A program made the position numbers and the translations under genes. Of a DNA stretch of 64,000 nucleotides, positions 60,597 through 64,000 are shown piece after piece. The DNA comes from Marinifilum_A sediminis. Lineage in GTDB: Bacteria; Bacteroidota; Bacteroidia; Bacteroidales; Marinifilaceae. The notes under the pieces are model-generated. The model had not been told where the DNA came from. It saw only the letters and a list, made by a program, of their open reading frames with translations, and did no database searches. The stretch is taken from positions 106,271-170,270 of the forward strand of contig CANMCX010000007.1 of NCBI GenBank assembly GCA_947496465.1, read 5' to 3'. The stretch's first letter is position 1. Every line of letters starts with the position of its first letter.

Positions 60597-62525
60597 ATGA
60601 TTGATCAGTCAACAGTAACACGAATATTCGATGCATCGGAGATATCCGATGTTGTATCTGATTTCGTGACTCTTAAAAAACGCGGCGTTAACTATTTGGG
60701 ATTGTGTCCATTCCATAACGAAAAAACACCATCTTTTACAGTTTCTCCAGCTAAAGGCATATACAAATGTTTTGGTTGTGGAAAAGGTGGGAATTCTGTG
60801 AACTTTATAATGGAGCACGAACATCTCGATTATGTAGGAGCTTTAAAATACCTTGCAAAAAAATATCATATCGATGTAGTTGAGCAAGAATTATCGCCTG
60901 AGCAAGAAAAACAGAAGAACGATCGCGAAAGTATGATGATTGTAAATTCTTTTGCTCAGAAATCTTTTTCTCACAATCTGTATCAGCATCAGCAAGGAAT
61001 GGCTGTTGGGATGAGTTATCTGCGAGAACGAGGATTTCGTGACGATATTATTAAAAAATTCGAACTTGGATTTTGTTTGGAAGATTGGGAAGCTTTTTCG
61101 AAACAGGCTACCAATAGTGGATATAAAAGGGAGTATCTGGTTAAAACCGGATTAAGTATAGATAAGGAGAATCGTTTACTCGATCGATTTAGAGGTCGTG
61201 TTATTTTTCCTATTCATGGAATTGCAGGAAGAGTCTTGGCTTTCGGTGGTAGAATTCTGAAAAATGATAAGAAAGCGGCCAAATATTTAAATTCACCAGA
61301 ATCTGAAGTATACCATAAAAGTAGAGTTCTTTATGGAATTTTTCAGGCAAAAAAGTCCATTGTTCAAAACGATAAATGCTTTTTGGTTGAAGGTTATACC
61401 GATGTTTTATCCTTTCATCAGGCAGGAATCGAGAATGTGGTTGCCTCTTCGGGTACGGCTTTAACGCCAGATCAAATTCGATTGATAAAGCGTTTTACGA
61501 ATAATGTTACCATTATATACGATGGCGATACTGCAGGAATAAAAGCATCTCTTCGAGGAATCGATCTGATTTTGGAACAAGAGGTGAACGCAAAAGTATT
61601 GCTATTACCAGAAGGTGAAGATCCTGATTCCTTCTCTAGAACTATGGGAGCTTCTGATTTGATTGATTATATTGATAGAAATGAAAGCGATTTTATTCTT
61701 TTTAAAGCCAAATTACTTTTAGATGATGCTAAAGGAGATCCTGTAAAAAGAGCAAATTTAATTGTTGATATTCTAAGATCTATAGAGAAGATGTCTCCTC
61801 CAACAAGACCTCCGTACATTAAGGAGTGCAGTAGGATATTAAATGTGGATGAAAGAACTTTGTATTCTGAATTGAATAAAACTGAAAAGAAAAGAAGAGA
61901 AAGTGGAACTGTAGCAGAAATAAAAGAGCTGGGCAGTTTTGAAAAATCCCGAATTAAAGATCTCGCGAATGCTTGTGATACGGAAGAAAGAGCTCTTGTA
62001 AGTTTACTCTTAAATTTCGATTCAGAGGTTCTGTTTAAGGAAACCGATGAAAATGGACAAGAGTTAATTACTAAGGTTGGTTCGTTTATTATCTCAGAAC
62101 TGCAAAAAGATGAGCTGGAATCGGTGGATCCATTGTATAAATTAGTTTTCGATCTTTACGGATCTAATATGGATAAGGAGAGTTTTAATGCTAAAACGTT
62201 CTTTCGTGATCATAGCAACGAAAAAGTCAGTCAGTTAGCCGCCGATATCTTAAGTGAACCCTACGAAGAAAGTAAAATATGGTCCAAAAATGGGAGTTAT
62301 GTCGAATCTATTCTTGAGAAATTAAAGGATTTGGTTCCTAAGATGGTTAACGAATACAAAGGAAAAAAAGTGAGAATCTTAATGAAAGAAGTTCTTCAGG
62401 AAATGCAAAAAGCTCAGGAGACTGGCGATTCAGCTAAAATGATGGAACTGATGCAACAGAAAATGGTTCTCGATCAAATTAAAAATGCAATTTCCAAAGA
62501 ATTGGGAAACCGTACGATTCTCTAA
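60597..62525 (+). CDS. dnaG: DNA primase
   Basis: 642 residues from the ATG at 60597. The N-terminal zinc finger CHC2 type (CPFHNEKTPSFTVSP and KCFGCGKGGN), the TOPRIM core (FLVEGYTDVLSFHQAGIENVVASSGTALT; IIYDGDTAGIKASLRGI), and a helical C-terminal helicase-interacting region are seen. It makes RNA primers at the replication fork. The start Met-Ile-Asp-Gln fits the conserved DnaG N-terminus better than the longer frame. Confidence 0.97.
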   Translation: MIDQSTVTRIFDASEISDVVSDFVTLKKRGVNYLGLCPFHNEKTPSFTVSPAKGIYKCFGCGKGGNSVNFIMEHEHLDYVGALKYLAKKYHIDVVEQELSPEQEKQKNDRESMMIVNSFAQKSFSHNLYQHQQGMAVGMSYLRERGFRDDIIKKFELGFCLEDWEAFSKQATNSGYKREYLVKTGLSIDKENRLLDRFRGRVIFPIHGIAGRVLAFGGRILKNDKKAAKYLNSPESEVYHKSRVLYGIFQAKKSIVQNDKCFLVEGYTDVLSFHQAGIENVVASSGTALTPDQIRLIKRFTNNVTIIYDGDTAGIKASLRGIDLILEQEVNAKVLLLPEGEDPDSFSRTMGASDLIDYIDRNESDFILFKAKLLLDDAKGDPVKRANLIVDILRSIEKMSPPTRPPYIKECSRILNVDERTLYSELNKTEKKRRESGTVAEIKELGSFEKSRIKDLANACDTEERALVSLLLNFDSEVLFKETDENGQELITKVGSFIISELQKDELESVDPLYKLVFDLYGSNMDKESFNAKTFFRDHSNEKVSQLAADILSEPYEESKIWSKNGSYVESILEKLKDLVPKMVNEYKGKKVRILMKEVLQEMQKAQETGDSAKMMELMQQKMVLDQIKNAISKELGNRTIL

Positions 62526-62557
62526 ATCTCAATTCTTATATCAAAATATCAAAAAAA

Positions 62558-63082
62558 ATGAAAACTGTATTTATAGAAGGCAAAGAGCAAATAGAAGAAA
62601 TAATTCGTTCTTGCGATATTTGCAACCTGGGAGTTGTCGATGCTGAAAACAAACCTTATGTAGTACCTATGAATTTTGGATATTACGATGAATATATCTA
62701 TTTGCATGGTGCCGATTTCGGTAAATTAATAGATTGCATGAAGGCTAAGCCTGAAGTCTGCATTACCTTTTGTACTCCGCCCGAATTGGCATATCAGGAT
62801 GTGCACATAGCATGCAGCTATCGTATGAAAGGAAAAAGTGTGGTTGCTCGTGGTAAGATTGAGTTTATCACCGATTACGATCAAAAGGTGGATGCTTTAA
62901 ATATATTAATGGGACAATACACCGATAAGAAATTTACATACAACTCGCCAGCGGTAAGGAATGTTGAGGTGTATAGATTAAAGCCAGAGGAATTAACGGC
63001 AAAGGAATTCGGAGCTCCTCACGGTAATAATTTCCCTTGGCAAGTAGAGCGTGACAAAAAGAAATCTCAAAAAGATTTATAA
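62558..63082 (+). CDS. Pyridoxamine 5'-phosphate oxidase-like flavoprotein
   Basis: 174 residues. A split-barrel FMN-binding protein: CDICNLGVVDAENKPYVVPMNFGYYDEYIYLHGADFGKLIDCM and SYRMKGKSVVARGKIEFI are typical of the PNPOx-like/NimA-like group. The cysteine-rich start is common in Bacteroidota members. Possible roles are flavin-dependent reduction or a cofactor-binding stress protein; not settled by the sequence. It lies 32 bases after dnaG. Confidence 0.88.
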   Translation: MKTVFIEGKEQIEEIIRSCDICNLGVVDAENKPYVVPMNFGYYDEYIYLHGADFGKLIDCMKAKPEVCITFCTPPELAYQDVHIACSYRMKGKSVVARGKIEFITDYDQKVDALNILMGQYTDKKFTYNSPAVRNVEVYRLKPEELTAKEFGAPHGNNFPWQVERDKKKSQKDL

Positions 63083-63089
63083 TATATCT

Positions 63090-63114
63090 AAGCTTTCTCA
63101 TTTCGAGAAGGCTT
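63090..63114 (+). terminator. Terminator after the flavoprotein gene
   Basis: 10-bp arms AAGCTTTCTC and GAGAAGGCTT with one wobble, 5-base loop, and a T run. Confidence 0.9.
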
Positions 63115-63123
63115 TTTTTATTT

Positions 63124-63232
63124 AGGGCGTTTCCCTATCGGGTCAGGATTTTCGCTACGACTCAACACAATTCCTCATTACTTCGTTAATTGTGTCGGGT
63201 AACCGCTTCAATCCTTAACGCAAGCTAGCAAT
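63124..63232 (+). repeat. Candidate interspersed repeat element
   Basis: A GC-richer island in AT-rich DNA: starts GGGCGTTTCCCTATCGGG and ends CCGCTTCAATCCTTAACGCA, with inner inverted repeat ACACAATT (63165-63172) / AATTGTGT (63188-63195). It has no ORF. It resembles, from memory, short repeats scattered in many Bacteroidota genomes. Only one copy is visible here. Confidence 0.45.
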
Positions 63233-63290
63233 CAGTATTACTTTTATATTTCATTAACAGTTTTTCAGAATGCTTAACTCATTTATATTC

Positions 63291-63391
63291 TATTTTTGAA
63301 ATGACATAAGAACATAGTTTCATTTCATTAGGTTAGAAAATGATTGAATAAGTCCGGGTTTGCTATTAATAGCGACCGGACTTATTTTTAC
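63291..63391 (+). ncRNA. Candidate small RNA with its own promoter and terminator
   Basis: TATTTTTG at 63291-63298 is a -7 box. A strong hairpin follows: outer arms AATAAGTCCGG (63347-63357) and CCGGACTTATT (63376-63386), with an inner GCTATTAATAGC palindrome, then Ts. A transcript of about 85-90 bases would result, with no ORF. The preceding flavoprotein gene already has a terminator, so a separate RNA is plausible. Confidence 0.4.
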
Positions 63392-63449
63392 CGAAAATTT
63401 TCAATCAGGTTACCAGAGTGTTAGGTTTAGTTTAAGAAATATTTTACTA

Positions 63450-63487
63450 TTTGATTAGGAATAGTGGAATTACTTGCGTTATCTTTG
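63450..63487 (+). promoter_or_regulatory. rRNA operon promoter P1
   Basis: TTTGATTAGGA upstream element (from 63450) and TATCTTTG -7 box (63480-63487), followed by CACCCGCTTT. Confidence 0.6.
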
Positions 63488-63585
63488 CACCCGCTTTACA
63501 ACGGTAGAGTGTTTGAATTTTGAGGAAATAAGTTAGCGATAACGGAATTAAAATTCGGCTTTAAATTTTTTGAATTTTTTTCAGG

Positions 63586-63624
63586 TTTGCATTAGGAAAT
63601 GAGGAATTAAATTCTTTATCTTTG
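63586..63624 (+). promoter_or_regulatory. rRNA operon promoter P2
   Basis: TTTGCATTAGGA upstream element (from 63586) and TATCTTTG (63617-63624), followed by CAGCCGCTTTT. Confidence 0.65.
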
Positions 63625-63716
63625 CAGCCGCTTTTAGAGTGAGAAGATCTTGTGGAGCACTAGTATTTGTAAGGCTTTGACAAGTATTCGATCTCAAAAA
63701 AAAAGTTCAAAAAAGT

Positions 63717-63749
63717 TTTGCAATTGTAGATGTATTTTATTTATCTTTG
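63717..63749 (+). promoter_or_regulatory. rRNA operon promoter P3
   Basis: TTTG (63717-63720), a 21-base spacer and TATCTTTG (63742-63749) match the Bacteroidota consensus fully. It is followed by CAGCCGCTCTTCTAGCG. Confidence 0.7.
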
Positions 63750-63846
63750 CAGCCGCTCTTCTAGCGAGGGGAGTTTGAAAAAAGTGAAATTCTGGGGTGA
63801 TGATTTAGGTTTTGAGTTTAAAAATCTTTTTTAAAATTATTTTGAT

Positions 63847-63884
63847 TTTGATTAGGATTTAGAAATAAAAATTCTTTATCTTTG
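63847..63884 (+). promoter_or_regulatory. rRNA operon promoter P4
   Basis: TTTGATTAGGA upstream element (from 63847) and TATCTTTG (63877-63884), followed by CACTCGCTTTTCCGCT. It is the promoter nearest the rRNA leader. Confidence 0.65.
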
Positions 63885-63940
63885 CACTCGCTTTTCCGCT
63901 CAGATTTTCTGGGTAATTAAAAGGGAAAAACAGAACGATA

Positions 63941-64000
63941 CGTTCTTTGAAAATATTGAAAACGAAAAAGTTAGGTAAATACAAGAATAATACCTTGTCA
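63941..64000 (+). other. rRNA operon leader with boxA-like antitermination signal
   Basis: CGTTCTTTGAAAATATTG is the boxA-type leader seen just before 16S rRNA genes in Bacteroidota. The 16S gene itself should start shortly beyond the window's right end; no rRNA sequence is visible inside. Confidence 0.65.

Overview
The window looks like chromosomal DNA from a marine-type member of the Bacteroidota, probably a Marinifilaceae/Marinilabiliales relative; the rank below phylum is inference. The evidence is strong AT richness, SusC/TonB-type outer-membrane receptors, DUF2807 and SPOR lipoproteins, Bacteroidota-style promoters (TAnnTTTG -7 box, sometimes with a TTTG/TTG -33 box), tandem promoters of the same type before an rRNA operon, and no obvious Shine-Dalgarno sequences. 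No phage, insertion sequence or CRISPR array was seen.

Layout. 1-5.4 kb: a peptidase-C39 peptide exporter, the start of its HlyD-type partner, and an orphan SusC-like receptor. 5.5-10.3 kb: a Crp-type regulator, OsmC, pheS, two cyclophilins and a small unknown protein. 10.4-10.7 kb: two identical tRNA-Val genes. 10.9-17.2 kb: the most unusual region. It holds an ECF sigma factor, a probable anti-sigma/TPR protein, a TPR-CHAT protease on the other strand, five tiny double-glycine-leader peptide genes, and a histidine kinase with no sensor domain. 17.3-28.2 kb: ruvB, a single-domain response regulator, a 0.7-kb intergenic region rich in TTAACA repeats, rpiB, an Rrf2 regulator, VanZ, a very large glycosyltransferase/phosphodiester-glycosidase fusion, a DUF2807 protein, hemW and a rhodanese. 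28.4-35.5 kb: a lipoprotein with a duplicated domain and its TonB-dependent receptor, divergent from a PhoR/PhoB-like pair. 35.5-40.4 kb: comF, small exported proteins, a TonB-like protein and a catalytically dead GH16-like protein. 40.7-47.4 kb: a tetR-tolC-MFP-RND efflux operon with a clear palindromic operator. 47.6-63.1 kb: an acyl-CoA ligase, asnS, rpoN, a PAP2-like protein, two SPOR lipoproteins, mgsA, a phosphate transporter, a sirtuin, dnaG and a flavoprotein. 63.1-64 kb: a repeat-like element, a candidate small RNA, and four tandem promoters leading into an rRNA operon whose 16S gene lies just outside.

How the parts may work together. The peptide genes encode leaders with a GG cleavage motif followed by an almost invariant 12-residue tail. 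Copy 5 has a diverged leader but keeps the last ten residues with only synonymous changes, so the mature peptide appears to be what selection preserves. A 35-bp bipartite element (27 identical bases around an 8-bp spacer) lies before both the ECF sigma gene and the first peptide gene. This suggests the sigma factor controls itself and the peptide array. The C39 exporter at the left edge could process and export the peptides; the CHAT protease and soluble kinase could be processing or response parts. A second regulatory theme is phosphate: TTAAC-N6-TTAAC elements with 11-bp periodicity occur 20-21 bp before the -7 box of both the PhoR-like kinase gene and the PiT phosphate transporter gene.
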